From NCBI GenBank assembly GCA_002798195.1, contig NWQM01000016.1, positions 1 through 64,000 of the forward strand: DNA of 64,000 nt. The letters are read 5' to 3'. Position numbers and translations under genes: made by a program. Of this stretch, positions 7,687-20,015 are shown piece after piece. Positions within the stretch are counted from its first letter, which is position 1. Each line of letters opens with the position of its first letter. The stretch comes from Lysobacteraceae bacterium NML03-0222. Lineage in GTDB: Bacteria > Pseudomonadota > Gammaproteobacteria > Xanthomonadales > Xanthomonadaceae. A model generated the notes under the pieces. The model was given only the letters and a program-made list of their open reading frames with translations. It was not told the DNA's origin and did no database searches.

Positions 7687-10521
7687 TTACCAGAGCGTGT
7701 ATTCGAGCTTGAATACATAGGCGCGGCCACGGGGGTCGGCTACACGCGGCTCCCAGCCCGCACCGGCGGCAAAGTCGTTCATATGGGCAGTGAAGGGCGG
7801 GGCGGCATCAAACAGGTTTTTGATGCCGAAGCCGAGCTTGAAGCGTTCAAAGCCGGTGTAGGTCAGGCTGTAGTTGTACAGCGCATAGTCACGCACATCG
7901 GGGTTCCACTCTCGTGGGGTATGGGTGCCATTGCGTACTGAAATCGGCAACTCATCCTTATAGCCGGAGCGGTACACTTGGGTCAGGCTATGCGCCCAAT
8001 TGCCGCGTGCCCAGGAGAAGCCCAAAGTGTGCTTCCAGCGCAGTGGCAGGTTGTAGTAGCGCACATATTCGCCGACCAGATTGTCGCTATAGGGCAGGGT
8101 TTCCAGCGCCTTGGTGCGGAACTCGCTCAGATAGCTGCCATTGAGATGGAGGCGCCAGTTGCCGCCGGCTAGCTCGCCGGTCAGGTTGGCATCGAGTTCG
8201 ATGCCGCGCATGCGACTGCCACCGGAATTGATATAGCGGCGGTCAATGTGGGTGATTTGTCCACTGGCATCACGAATCCAGTTGGACTTGAACACATCGT
8301 AGTAATCCACCAGCACTTCCAACGGTGCGTTGCGGATGGTGTTGCTGCGCTCGATTTCCCACCAGTCCAGACTCATATTGAAGCGCTCGTGGGGCGCCAG
8401 TACCAGACCTAAGCTGCGCTGTTTGGACTCCTCCGGCTCCAGGTCAACACGCCCTCCGAAGAGTTGGTCGGGACGGATGGATTCACAGCCCGGTTTGCTG
8501 GCATCGGCTACTGCGCCAGGGCAGGTCGCTGGGTCGGCCAAGTCAAGCCCGGTATAGAGGGTTTCGCTCACGCCATTGAACAACTGGTTGAAGCTTGGCA
8601 CCTTGAAACCGGTGCTGTAGGCACCACGGAAGGCCAGCCAGTCGGTGGGGCGATATTTGAACGAGTATTTCGGGTTGGTGGTGGCGCCGAAGCCGTCGTA
8701 ACGGTCGTAACGACCGGCCAGAGTAAATTCCAGGCTGCTCAATACCGGCAGGTAGAACTCCAGATAAGCTGCGCGGACATTGCGGGTGACGCGCTCGAGT
8801 GCGTTGCCATCATCAAACGGCGCATTGAATATCGGTCGGGCGGTTACACGAGTATCACCTTGGAAGCGATATTCCTCACGGCGCAGGTCAATACCGGTGG
8901 CCATGGCGATGGCACCGCCCGGCAGGCGCCAGGGCAGCTCGCCGGAGAGCGAGGCATCCAGCTGGGTAATGCTGGAAGTACCCGAATACAGCTCCACGCC
9001 GGCTGCGGATGCGGCATCCATCAAGGCCTGACCTTCGGCCGTTTGTGCCTGACCTGGCAGCAGGAACGGGTTGACATGGCCGCTGCCAAGTGCGGCCTTC
9101 AGGGCATCGGTATAGTGATAGCCACTGCGAATGGTTGAGGTCGATTGGCTGGAAGCACGTGAAAGGCCAATATCGTAATCCCAAGCTTCGCCCAGTGAGC
9201 CATTGAGCGAGGCAAGTGCGCGCCAGCTATCGGTCACGGTCTGAATCTGCCGCGGGCCGCAGGCAATGCAGCGCCAGCGATAGGCAATCGGCGCGCCGTA
9301 ATCAAGCTGGCTGGCACCGAAGTAATCGGCCAGCTGTTGATAGATGCGGTCATAGGCTGCGCCGCTGGAGGGATACCAAGTACTGATATCGAAAGTGCGC
9401 CCGGGGGAAATCTGGTTCGGCTCGAAGGTCTTGGTGACATCCACGCGCGAGCCGGTCAGCTCAACGCTGGCCTGGTGGCTGTCGGCGATTTTGAAAGTAG
9501 CGCGACCAAGGAAGTCGCGGCTTTCCACCGGCTGCTGGATGACAGCTGCAGCCGGGTAATCCCAGGCGCAGGCATAACGCGAGGTAGGCTGTCGCCAAAG
9601 TTGATGGTCGTAATCTCCCATCATGTCGCCACCATTGATACAGCCTGCACCACCGGGCAGGCGCAGTACATTGATGGCGGTTTGCAGACTGCCATCGCCC
9701 GGATCGACAAGGCCTGCGCTGCCGAGCAGCGAGCCTTCACGGTTGAACACGGTGGCAAACGGCGTGCCGCGAGTATCCGGCGAGAGGCCGCGTTCGGGCT
9801 GGAAGGTATTGGAAAAATCACGGTCGGCGCCGCGGAGTAGGGTGCTGCGGCGCAGGCTCAGGCTGGCAAAGACATTCCAGCCGTTCTCATCCAGATCGCC
9901 ATGACCGGCCAGGAGGCTATAGCGGAAGTTATGGCCGCCACCGGCCTCGGTGACATCGGTATCGGCGCTGAGCTGTGCCCCCTGATAATCATCCTTGGTG
10001 ATGAAGTTGATCACCCCGCCGATGGCATCGGTGCCGTAAATGGCCGAGGCGCCATCACGCAGTACTTCCACCCGCTCGATGGCGGCAAAGGGAATGGCGT
10101 TCAAATCCACCGCCCGGCCTTTGAGTCCGTGGGTGGCGACGCGGCGGCCATTGAGCAGCACCAGGGTGGCATCGGCGCCCTGGCCGCGCAGATTGGCGCC
10201 GGACACACCATTATTGCCGCGCTGTTCTTCTGAAGTGATGCCACCATTGCTGGAGAGGTTGTCCGAGCCGTTACCGGCGATATTGAGGTGCATCATCAAC
10301 TGCTCAGTGGAGCTGATGCCCTGGCGCTCGATTTCATCTTTTTTGAGGGTAGTGATCGGCAGCGCCGCTTCGACTTCCGTGCGCTTGATACGCGAACCGG
10401 TCACGGTGACGCGGTCAAGCTCTGCATTATTGTTTTGAGCTTGGAGGGCTGCAGGCATGGCAAGTGCCGAAAGCAGGGCCGTGCAGAGCAGTTTTTTGGC
10501 AGGAATTGAGCGAACGCGCAT
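7687..10521 (-). CDS. TonB-dependent outer-membrane receptor, substrate unknown
   Basis: I place the start at 10521 (MRVRSIPAKKLLCTALLSAL), after a GGAG site and giving a signal peptide ending near ALQAQ; the product is 944 aa. A TonB-box-like LDRVTVTGSR follows, then the plug domain with LRGQGADATLVLLNGRRV and VEVLRDGASAIYGTDAIGGV, then a long beta-barrel ending EYTLW with a C-terminal aromatic residue. The large loops and the NGRR plug motif match the oligopeptide/carbohydrate-type receptors abundant in Xanthomonadales. The substrate cannot be named. The GGDEF sensor gene lies 124 bp upstream on the same strand. Confidence 0.9.
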   Translation of the reverse strand: MRVRSIPAKKLLCTALLSALAMPAALQAQNNNAELDRVTVTGSRIKRTEVEAALPITTLKKDEIERQGISSTEQLMMHLNIAGNGSDNLSSNGGITSEEQRGNNGVSGANLRGQGADATLVLLNGRRVATHGLKGRAVDLNAIPFAAIERVEVLRDGASAIYGTDAIGGVINFITKDDYQGAQLSADTDVTEAGGGHNFRYSLLAGHGDLDENGWNVFASLSLRRSTLLRGADRDFSNTFQPERGLSPDTRGTPFATVFNREGSLLGSAGLVDPGDGSLQTAINVLRLPGGAGCINGGDMMGDYDHQLWRQPTSRYACAWDYPAAAVIQQPVESRDFLGRATFKIADSHQASVELTGSRVDVTKTFEPNQISPGRTFDISTWYPSSGAAYDRIYQQLADYFGASQLDYGAPIAYRWRCIACGPRQIQTVTDSWRALASLNGSLGEAWDYDIGLSRASSQSTSTIRSGYHYTDALKAALGSGHVNPFLLPGQAQTAEGQALMDAASAAGVELYSGTSSITQLDASLSGELPWRLPGGAIAMATGIDLRREEYRFQGDTRVTARPIFNAPFDDGNALERVTRNVRAAYLEFYLPVLSSLEFTLAGRYDRYDGFGATTNPKYSFKYRPTDWLAFRGAYSTGFKVPSFNQLFNGVSETLYTGLDLADPATCPGAVADASKPGCESIRPDQLFGGRVDLEPEESKQRSLGLVLAPHERFNMSLDWWEIERSNTIRNAPLEVLVDYYDVFKSNWIRDASGQITHIDRRYINSGGSRMRGIELDANLTGELAGGNWRLHLNGSYLSEFRTKALETLPYSDNLVGEYVRYYNLPLRWKHTLGFSWARGNWAHSLTQVYRSGYKDELPISVRNGTHTPREWNPDVRDYALYNYSLTYTGFERFKLGFGIKNLFDAAPPFTAHMNDFAAGAGWEPRVADPRGRAYVFKLEYTLW

Positions 10522-10645
10522 GGGCAGACTCCATGAAAACGAAAGGCGAGCACGCAAGCCCCCTGGCTGGGGACAGGTGGTGGCTGGCTTGAAACATGAA
10601 CGATTCATTCAAGCCCTGCTTAATCTAATGTTTTTTTGCCGAGGG

Positions 10646-13597
10646 TCAATCGGCAACGCATACTCGATTGCGGCCGGTTTTTTTGGCGCGATAAAGTGCC
10701 TCATCGGCTTCACGTAATAGCTGATGTGGCTCGCGGCTTGGGTTTGAAAGCCCGATGCTGACGGTGCAGTAGAGAATCCCGCCGTCCACAGCATGGATGG
10801 GGGTGGCTGCCATTTGCTCACAAAGGGATTGGCATTGGGCAAGTGCAGCATCATGACCCGCATCGGGTATCAGTAGCGCAAATTCCTCGCCGCCCAGGCG
10901 TGCGCAATTTTCCAAGCGCCCTGCATGTTGCTGAAGCAGGCGAGCAAAGATAATCAGCGCGCGGTCGCCGGTCTCATGCCCATAGCGGTCATTGATGCAC
11001 TTGAAATGGTCCAGATCAATCATTGCCAGACGGATGGCTTGTACTCGGCACAGGGCTTCCATTTGTTTGCGGGCGCTGCGACGGTTGGGCAGGCTGGTCA
11101 ATTCATCTTGTCCTGCCAAAAGTTCAAGGCGCTGCATCAGTTGCGACTGCACTTGGCTGGCTTCTTGCAAGGCGTGATTTTTTTCATTCAGTTCCTGGGT
11201 GCGGATCTTGACTTCCAGCTCCAGTCTTTCTTGCCGCTTGTACTGGCTAAGGTTATATAGTCGCAGCAGCGCCAATATTGCCAGCACGCTCAGGAAGATG
11301 ACGCCCAGCTGTACATCCAGGCGTTGCCACCAAGCGGGTGTCAGTGTGAAGCGTAATGAAGTTTGGTTGCTCTGTGGCACACGCGACCAATCCAAGGGCG
11401 GTGCCATCGCCTGAACTTCAAAAGTAAAGTTGCCTGGTGGCAAGTTGGTAAATACGGCTTCGTTGCCATTGCCCGCTTCTATCCATTTGTTATCGAAACC
11501 AAGCAGCCGGTAGCGGTAGCGTAGTTCATGGATGTGGCGATGGTTGAGCCCGGCGTAGCGAATCACGATACGTTTGGTATCTGTAGCCGGGAGTTTTATC
11601 AGCTCCAAAGCAGAATGCTCGACACCATCCACCAGTAATTGCTCGATAACTAATGGTACTTTGGCATGAGAGATATTGGCGGGTATTTGTGTGTTGATGA
11701 TGGCAACGCCAGCGCCTGTGGCGACCCAAAAATTACCATCATCATCCATATCGGCGGCTGGAAAGCTGTTGCCATTGGCCTGTGAGCTGGGCATGCCGCT
11801 GTCCTGAGTGAAGTGCATCAGCGAGAACTGGCTGCGCTTGCCACGGTCAATTTCATCCAGTTGCCCAGGATCGATCCGGAATACACCATTATTGCTGCTG
11901 ACCCAAAGGAAGCCTTGCCGATCAGGCATCAGGCGGAAAAGCGACTCATTGGGTAGCCCCTGTGCCTTGCCATATCTGTGGAAGCTCTTGCCATCCCAAC
12001 GAAGAATGCCGTGATCGCTGGCAATGAGCATGTCTCCGTTGGGTCTTTCCAGAAAATCGAAAGCGATTTGTGCAGGCAGTTGCGGGCTGCTTTGCCTGCT
12101 GTAGCAGTGCGCTTTGGTCAATGTGGGGGGCAGTATGCACAGCCCCTGGCCGCCACCTATCCAGAGATTGCCGTGACTATCTTTATATAGGGCAACAATG
12201 AAGCCGTCTTCAAGCCCGTACTCCGGGCCGTAATGGTGAATGACACCCGCCTTGTCCAGCCTGGAAAGCACGCCATGGGAGCCAATCCACAAATCATCAC
12301 CATCGGCCAAGAGTGCGCGGATACGGTTGGAGCTCAGCCCCGATGTCCGATCCATTCTTTTTTTGACATGGCCGTTTCCATCAATCAATACGATGCCGCG
12401 CTCATAGCTGCCAGCCCAAATCCCGTCAGCCGTTTCTGCCAGTGCAAGTACGCTGCTATAGGCGTCTTCCCCCCACAATGATTTCAATGTGCTGACTTGG
12501 CCTTGTTTCCAGCGGTTGAGTCCGGCGCTGGTACCAATCCACATGCTGCCATCACGGGCATGCAGCACTGTACGGACATTTTTGTTATCCAGCCCATGCC
12601 GGGTATCAATCCCTTTGGTAGTGCTCCGAGCAATCAGGAACAGGCCATCAGTGGTGCCAACCCAGAGATGACCCTCACTGTCCTCAAACAGAGCCGGGGT
12701 GTTATGGCCGGTCAAGCCTTCTTTTTCGCCAACGGCTTCAATCACATTGCCTTGCCAGCGCAACAGGCCACGTTCGGCGGTACTTATCCAGATATTGCCG
12801 CTGCGATCTTCAAGCATGGCACTGATGCGCAGCTTTTCAAATGCAGGCAGAGAAACCAAACCAGCGGCCGTTTTTTGGTATAGCCCGCGTTGTGGGGCAA
12901 GAAAGATTTCACCGTGTCGGGTCTGCAACAGATTGAAAATAGTGCCGATATGTTGAGTGCCCCAGTTCAGCTTGCGTGCCTGACGTGTTTGCGGGTCGAT
13001 CTCGAAAAGATCATCATCGGCGGCCAGTAGCAAATAACCGTTATCCAGCTCGGTCATGGCGCTGACCCATGAGTTACGGTAGCGGTGTGACAATTTCGGG
13101 CCAGGTTGTAGCTTCCCTTTATCGTCCAAGCGGAACAGGCCGCTTTCGGTGCCTACCCAAATATCACCATTGCGTGTGCGCAGCAGCAGCATGGACAGGC
13201 GCGGGTGTCCTGCCGCCAGTAGTTGCTGCCATTGACCATGATCTTGTCGCCACAGCCCTGTTTGTGGCGCCCCTAAAACAACTCGCCCCTGGATATCAGT
13301 CACCGCACTGCGAAAGGAGCGCGCTTCAAGGCCGGGAATATTGCTGTCATCAAACGGGGTAAAACTGCGCCCATTGAAGCGCGCGGCGCCTTCCCAAGTC
13401 GTTACCCAGATAAAACCGTCACGATCCTGGGTAATGGCATTGACCATGTTGTGCGGCAGACCCTGCTGCATGTTCCAGTGCTGTACGGTGTAGTTACTGG
13501 TGTGTCCAGTATTCAGGGCAACGGCATTGAACGGCAGCAAACAAGCAGCCAGCAGGTATCCCAAAACCTGCAAAAGTTTGGCTAAAGGACTTTCCAT
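10646..13597 (-). CDS. Periplasmic beta-propeller sensor diguanylate cyclase (Reg_prop, Y_Y_Y, GGDEF)
   Basis: About 983 aa from the ATG at 13597 (MESPLAKLLQVLG); a TTG at 13636 would add 13 residues, and neither start has a clear ribosome site. A signal peptide is followed by roughly 14 two-component-regulator propeller repeats of the type DRDGFIWVTTWEGAARF, a Y_Y_Y beta domain, one membrane helix near residue 765 and a short coiled coil. The GGDEF domain has active-site GGEEF near residue 904. The product would be cyclic di-GMP in response to a periplasmic signal. The RxxD inhibitory site expected just before GGEEF is not seen. Confidence 0.9.
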   Translation of the reverse strand: MESPLAKLLQVLGYLLAACLLPFNAVALNTGHTSNYTVQHWNMQQGLPHNMVNAITQDRDGFIWVTTWEGAARFNGRSFTPFDDSNIPGLEARSFRSAVTDIQGRVVLGAPQTGLWRQDHGQWQQLLAAGHPRLSMLLLRTRNGDIWVGTESGLFRLDDKGKLQPGPKLSHRYRNSWVSAMTELDNGYLLLAADDDLFEIDPQTRQARKLNWGTQHIGTIFNLLQTRHGEIFLAPQRGLYQKTAAGLVSLPAFEKLRISAMLEDRSGNIWISTAERGLLRWQGNVIEAVGEKEGLTGHNTPALFEDSEGHLWVGTTDGLFLIARSTTKGIDTRHGLDNKNVRTVLHARDGSMWIGTSAGLNRWKQGQVSTLKSLWGEDAYSSVLALAETADGIWAGSYERGIVLIDGNGHVKKRMDRTSGLSSNRIRALLADGDDLWIGSHGVLSRLDKAGVIHHYGPEYGLEDGFIVALYKDSHGNLWIGGGQGLCILPPTLTKAHCYSRQSSPQLPAQIAFDFLERPNGDMLIASDHGILRWDGKSFHRYGKAQGLPNESLFRLMPDRQGFLWVSSNNGVFRIDPGQLDEIDRGKRSQFSLMHFTQDSGMPSSQANGNSFPAADMDDDGNFWVATGAGVAIINTQIPANISHAKVPLVIEQLLVDGVEHSALELIKLPATDTKRIVIRYAGLNHRHIHELRYRYRLLGFDNKWIEAGNGNEAVFTNLPPGNFTFEVQAMAPPLDWSRVPQSNQTSLRFTLTPAWWQRLDVQLGVIFLSVLAILALLRLYNLSQYKRQERLELEVKIRTQELNEKNHALQEASQVQSQLMQRLELLAGQDELTSLPNRRSARKQMEALCRVQAIRLAMIDLDHFKCINDRYGHETGDRALIIFARLLQQHAGRLENCARLGGEEFALLIPDAGHDAALAQCQSLCEQMAATPIHAVDGGILYCTVSIGLSNPSREPHQLLREADEALYRAKKTGRNRVCVAD

Positions 13598-13732
13598 GCC
13601 TTGTGCATGTGAGCGAAGGGAGAGAGCATTATTCAAGGGAGAAGCTGCACAATGATAAATATGAATACAGCATTTGTGATGCTGAAGTTTTTATTTTTAT
13701 GTGACCGCCGTCACAATTAGTGGCGGAGATTC

Positions 13733-13765
13733 ATAAAAAAGGAGCCTCTGAGTGAGGCTCCTTGA
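13733..13765 (-). terminator. Rho-independent terminator of gcvP
   Basis: On the minus strand a stem AAGGAGCCTC / GAGGCTCCTT closes a small loop (13739-13763) and is followed by a run of T, about 25 bp after the gcvP stop. Confidence 0.85.
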
Positions 13766-13786
13766 GTTGATGCTAATTCTGCAGGT

Positions 13787-16690
<2,904 letters not shown>

Positions 16691-16717
16691 CAGGAGGGCT
16701 CCAAAGGCGAGGGCAGG

Positions 16718-16738
16718 GCAGGCGCGCAATGCGCCTGC
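16718..16738 (-). promoter_or_regulatory. Hairpin between glycine riboswitch and gcvP ribosome site
   Basis: Perfect 8-bp stem (16718-16725 with 16731-16738) and 5-nt loop, located between the second aptamer and the gcvP Shine-Dalgarno sequence. No T run follows, so it may belong to a translation-level expression platform; inferred. Confidence 0.45.
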
Positions 16739-16744
16739 ATCATG

Positions 16745-16924
16745 CCCCTCTGTCCTTTTGCCTGAGAGTTTGGAGGCCGCCCGGAAACGGCCTTTTGCCC
16801 CTTCGGCGCTGGCCTGCGCAAAGGCGGCCAGTCTCTCCAGAGTGTTGTTCGCGCGACGGTCAGGAGCCTGAGCGATTGCGGGCGGTTGCGCCTTCGGCAG
16901 CGGGGATGCCGCTTCTCCCGTCGA
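16745..16924 (-). promoter_or_regulatory. Tandem glycine riboswitch
   Basis: On the minus strand the leader carries two copies of the glycine aptamer core. The first (about 16924-16836) has GGGAG, GCCGAAGGCGCAA and CTCAGGCTCC. The second (about 16843-16745) has GGAGAGACTGG, GCCGAAGGGGCAA and CTCTCAGGCAAAAGGACAG. These are the conserved cores of the gcvT motif RNA, which switches on glycine cleavage genes when glycine is abundant. It ends 55 nt before gcvP. Confidence 0.93.
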
Positions 16925-16974
16925 GGCTGCGGATTATAGCCGCTGCCAACGTCACTGTTGCGGTTGTTGGCGGT

Positions 16975-17652
16975 TCAATCGTTTTGATTGGAAGGGGCTG
17001 GGTCGGCGCTGTCAGCGGCGGGCAAAAGCGTAGCCAGCTGGGCTTCGACGGCGGCAAGGCGGGCTTCAAGTTCGGCGACACGCTCGCGCAGGCTGGGTTG
17101 GTCTGCAGAGGTGCTGAAATCTGGCTCGTCATCGTCCTCAACCATGTCGCCGGGCGTGAGCAAATGGCGGTAGCGCTCGCCGCGTTGCCCGGACTTGCGC
17201 GGTACCAGTGCCACCAGCGGGGTGTCTTTTTGCATCAGCCGCTCAAGTACGGCCTGTACTTCTTCGACATTTTCAAACTTGGCAAGGCGCTCGCTGCGGG
17301 CATACAGCTCGTGTGCGGTTTGTGCGCCGCGCAGCATCAGCAATGCCATCAGTGCGGTTTGCGGTGGGGTGAGGCCATAGACCAGCTCAAAGCGGTGGGC
17401 GTAGCGTTCGGCACGAGCGGTATGTTGCGAGCGTACCAGTCCGCGCACTTCCAGCTGTCGCAAGGTGTAATGCACCGCGCCCTGCTCCAGCGACATCACC
17501 GGCTCGCGTGCGGTTTTCTGGTTGCAGGCCATCATCACGTTGTTGACTGTCAGTGGATAGACATCCGGGGTGGTGGCCTCTTTTTCAATCAGGCAACCAA
17601 GGATGCGCGCTTCGGTCGGGTTCAGCTGGGGGATGGAGGCGGTTTCGGTCAT
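16975..17652 (-). CDS. yceH: YceH family protein (DUF480), winged-helix
   Basis: 225 aa from the ATG at 17652 (MTETASIPQL); a longer start at 17682 has no better ribosome site. It matches E. coli YceH in its key stretches: EARILGCLIEKEATTPDVYP, NQKTAREPVMSL and LMLRGAQTAHELYARSERL. The fold is tandem winged helices and the cellular role is unknown. The C-terminal part (about 185-218) is predicted coiled coil (RERVAELEARLAAVEAQLA), which E. coli YceH also tends towards. It lies 50 bp upstream of the glycine leader on the same strand. Confidence 0.88.
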   Translation of the reverse strand: MTETASIPQLNPTEARILGCLIEKEATTPDVYPLTVNNVMMACNQKTAREPVMSLEQGAVHYTLRQLEVRGLVRSQHTARAERYAHRFELVYGLTPPQTALMALLMLRGAQTAHELYARSERLAKFENVEEVQAVLERLMQKDTPLVALVPRKSGQRGERYRHLLTPGDMVEDDDEPDFSTSADQPSLRERVAELEARLAAVEAQLATLLPAADSADPAPSNQND

Positions 17653-17737
17653 GGTGAAGCTATCGATTCGGAATGGAATCATTTTATGCCGCTAGCGCCG
17701 TATTTGCCGGAAAAACACCGGTAAAATGCGCCCACTC

Positions 17738-17938
17738 AAGGTGGCCGGATTATCTGCATGATGTCCGGCTGAAACGGGAATCCGGTGATGGCAGCTATCT
17801 GCCAAAGTCCGGAGCTGCCCCCGCAACGGTAGGTGCATGAGCGCTCACACAGGCCACTGTGCGTGAAGCATGGGAAGGCGTGAGCGCGCGAGTGATGGCA
17901 AGGCCTTCATGTCGGTGCACAAGCCCGGAGACCGGCCT
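17738..17938 (+). promoter_or_regulatory. Cobalamin riboswitch
   Basis: Contains GGTGGCC, then TGAAACGGGAATCCGGTG, then CCGGAGCTGCCCCCGCAACGGT, then GGGAAGGCG, and ends with the B12 box AAGCCCGGAGACCGGCC at 17921-17937. These are the conserved elements of the adenosylcobalamin aptamer. It ends about 120 nt before btuB and would repress the downstream B12 uptake and salvage genes when cobalamin is plentiful. A -10-like TAAAAT lies at 17722-17727. Confidence 0.95.
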
Positions 17939-18057
17939 TGGGACAGCGCGCATGTGGCAGACATTGGGTGGCCTTGGAGGCACGATACGCCTGCCTGTAT
18001 GCGGTTTTACACCTCATTGGATGCCGTGCGGATGGGCGCGGCTGGAGTTTCTTTTAG

Positions 18058-19950
18058 ATGAAAATTTCTTCCCGTTATGCTCGCCCGGCGCGTTTGGCCG
18101 TGGCCATCATCGCTGCCTCCTCCTGCTTTGCGGCCAGTGCCGCTGATGCGGCCGGAAAGCTCGATACGGTCGTGGTCACCGGTAGCCGTCAGCCGCTGGC
18201 ATTGCGTCAGGCACTGGCTTCGACCACGGTGATTTCCCGAGGTGATATCGAGCGCAGTCAGGCGCGTTCGCTGCTGGAGCTGTTGCGTGGTCGCGCTGGT
18301 ATTCAGTTCGCCAACAATGGTGGTGCAGGCAAGGCCAGTTCGCTGTTTTTGCGTGGCACCGAATCCGACCATACGCTGCTGCTGGTCGATGGCGTGCGCA
18401 TGGGCTCGGCCAGCAGTGGCGGGGCGGCTTGGCAGGACATTCCGCTGGATCAGATTGAGCGCATCGAAATCGTGCGTGGGCCATATTCCAGCCTGTATGG
18501 CTCCGAAGCGATTGGCGGCGTGATCCAGATTTTTACCCGCAACGGCAGCAATGCCGAGGCCTTCAACTCGAATCTGCTGGTTGCTGCCGGCAGTTATGGC
18601 AGCCGCAAAATCCGTGCCGGTATTGCCGGTCAGGGAGCGCGCGGCCGCTATTCGCTGACCGTGGCGCATGATGAAACCAATGGCTTCAATGCCTGCCGTG
18701 GCCGCGCGGCACAGGGGCGCTGGGGACAGCCCGGCTATGTGCCGGGTGCTGGCTGTTTTGCCGATGAGCCCGACCGCGATGGTTATCGCAACCAGTCCAT
18801 CAGCGCCAATGCCGGGCTGGACTTGAATGCGCAATGGCACTTGCAGGGCAATGCACTGCTGGCACGTACCCGCAATCATTACGATGGCAGCTTTGTGAAT
18901 GAGGCTGAAGGCCGCCAGCAGGCGCTGGGGGCGCAGCTGCGCTATCAGTTGAATGAAAATTTCTCGCTGACTCTGAGCGCGGGGCGCTCGGCTGACCACA
19001 GCGAGAACTACAAAAACGGTATCTGGAAGAGCACCTTCAATACCGACCGCAGCCAAGCGGGGCTTCAGGCTGATTGGAATCTGGATGAAGATAGGCGCTT
19101 GCTGGCGGGCTTGGAATGGAACCGCGATGTGCTGGAAAGCGATACGGTTTACACGCAAAACCGCCGCAATAACCGTGCGCTGTATGCGCAGTGGTGGCAG
19201 GTGATCGGCGCGCACAGCCTGCAATTGTCTGGCCGTCACGACCGCAACGATCAGTTCGGCAATCGCAACACCGGCTCGCTGCAATGGGGCTGGCAGCTTT
19301 CTGATGCGCTGCGCGTTTCGGCCAGCTGGGGCAATGCCTTCAAGGCGCCGACCTTCAACGAGCTTTATTACCCGGGCTATGGCAATGCCGCATTGCGCCC
19401 GGAGCGCGCCCGCAATCTGGAGCTGGGACTGCGCGGCGAGCATGAGTGGGGCGGCTGGAATGTGCAGGCGTTCCAAAACACAGTGGATGACCTGATTGCC
19501 TACGATGCGGCCATCTATGCGCCGGGCAATGTGGATCGAGCCCGCATCCGCGGCCTGGAAGTCGGGGTCGATACCGATATCGCCGGCTGGCAAGTACGCG
19601 CCGCACTGACCTGGCTCAATCCCGAAAGCCTGAGCGGCAAGCATCGCGGCAATCTGCTGCCGCGCCGCGCCAGGCAGACTGGGCGGATTGATGTGGAGCG
19701 CAGCTTTGGTGATTTCGAGCTGGGCGCCTCGCTGACGGGCGCAGGGCGTCGTTATGACGACCTTGCCAATAGCAATGCCCTGGGCGGCTACGGTCAGGCC
19801 GACCTGCGTGCAGGCTGGCGCTTTGCCCAAGGTTGGCAGTTGCAGGCGGCTGTGGAAAATGTCTTTGACAAGCGCTATGAAACGGCGGCGTTCTACAATC
19901 AGGCCGGTCGCACCTGGCTTGTCAGCCTGCGCTATGGCGCTGCGCGCTAA
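18058..19950 (+). CDS. btuB: Vitamin B12 outer-membrane receptor BtuB
   Basis: 630 aa with a signal peptide (to about residue 30, ASAADAA), a TonB box LDTVVVTGS, and a plug with GGAGKASSLFLRGTESDHTL and IEIVRGPYSSLYGSEAIGGV, then a 22-strand type barrel with C-terminal motif RTWLVSLRYG. The plug wording is that of BtuB, the TonB-driven corrinoid importer. It is the first gene after the cobalamin riboswitch. A GGAG site lies 10 nt before the ATG. Confidence 0.94.
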   Translation: MKISSRYARPARLAVAIIAASSCFAASAADAAGKLDTVVVTGSRQPLALRQALASTTVISRGDIERSQARSLLELLRGRAGIQFANNGGAGKASSLFLRGTESDHTLLLVDGVRMGSASSGGAAWQDIPLDQIERIEIVRGPYSSLYGSEAIGGVIQIFTRNGSNAEAFNSNLLVAAGSYGSRKIRAGIAGQGARGRYSLTVAHDETNGFNACRGRAAQGRWGQPGYVPGAGCFADEPDRDGYRNQSISANAGLDLNAQWHLQGNALLARTRNHYDGSFVNEAEGRQQALGAQLRYQLNENFSLTLSAGRSADHSENYKNGIWKSTFNTDRSQAGLQADWNLDEDRRLLAGLEWNRDVLESDTVYTQNRRNNRALYAQWWQVIGAHSLQLSGRHDRNDQFGNRNTGSLQWGWQLSDALRVSASWGNAFKAPTFNELYYPGYGNAALRPERARNLELGLRGEHEWGGWNVQAFQNTVDDLIAYDAAIYAPGNVDRARIRGLEVGVDTDIAGWQVRAALTWLNPESLSGKHRGNLLPRRARQTGRIDVERSFGDFELGASLTGAGRRYDDLANSNALGGYGQADLRAGWRFAQGWQLQAAVENVFDKRYETAAFYNQAGRTWLVSLRYGAAR

Positions 19951-20015
19951 GCCTGCTGCTCAATTCCCGGCGGCGTACTGGCTTGCGCCGCCTTTTTCTG
20001 CAACCGGAGGCTTCC

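Noticed and set aside
10636..10656. Inverted repeat TTGCCGA/TCGGCAA at the end of the GGDEF gene
   Set aside because: The T run lies on the wrong side for the minus-strand transcript, so it cannot be its terminator.
18007..19830. 607-codon minus-strand ORF opposite btuB
   Set aside because: Shadow of btuB, overlapping the riboswitch-led gene completely.
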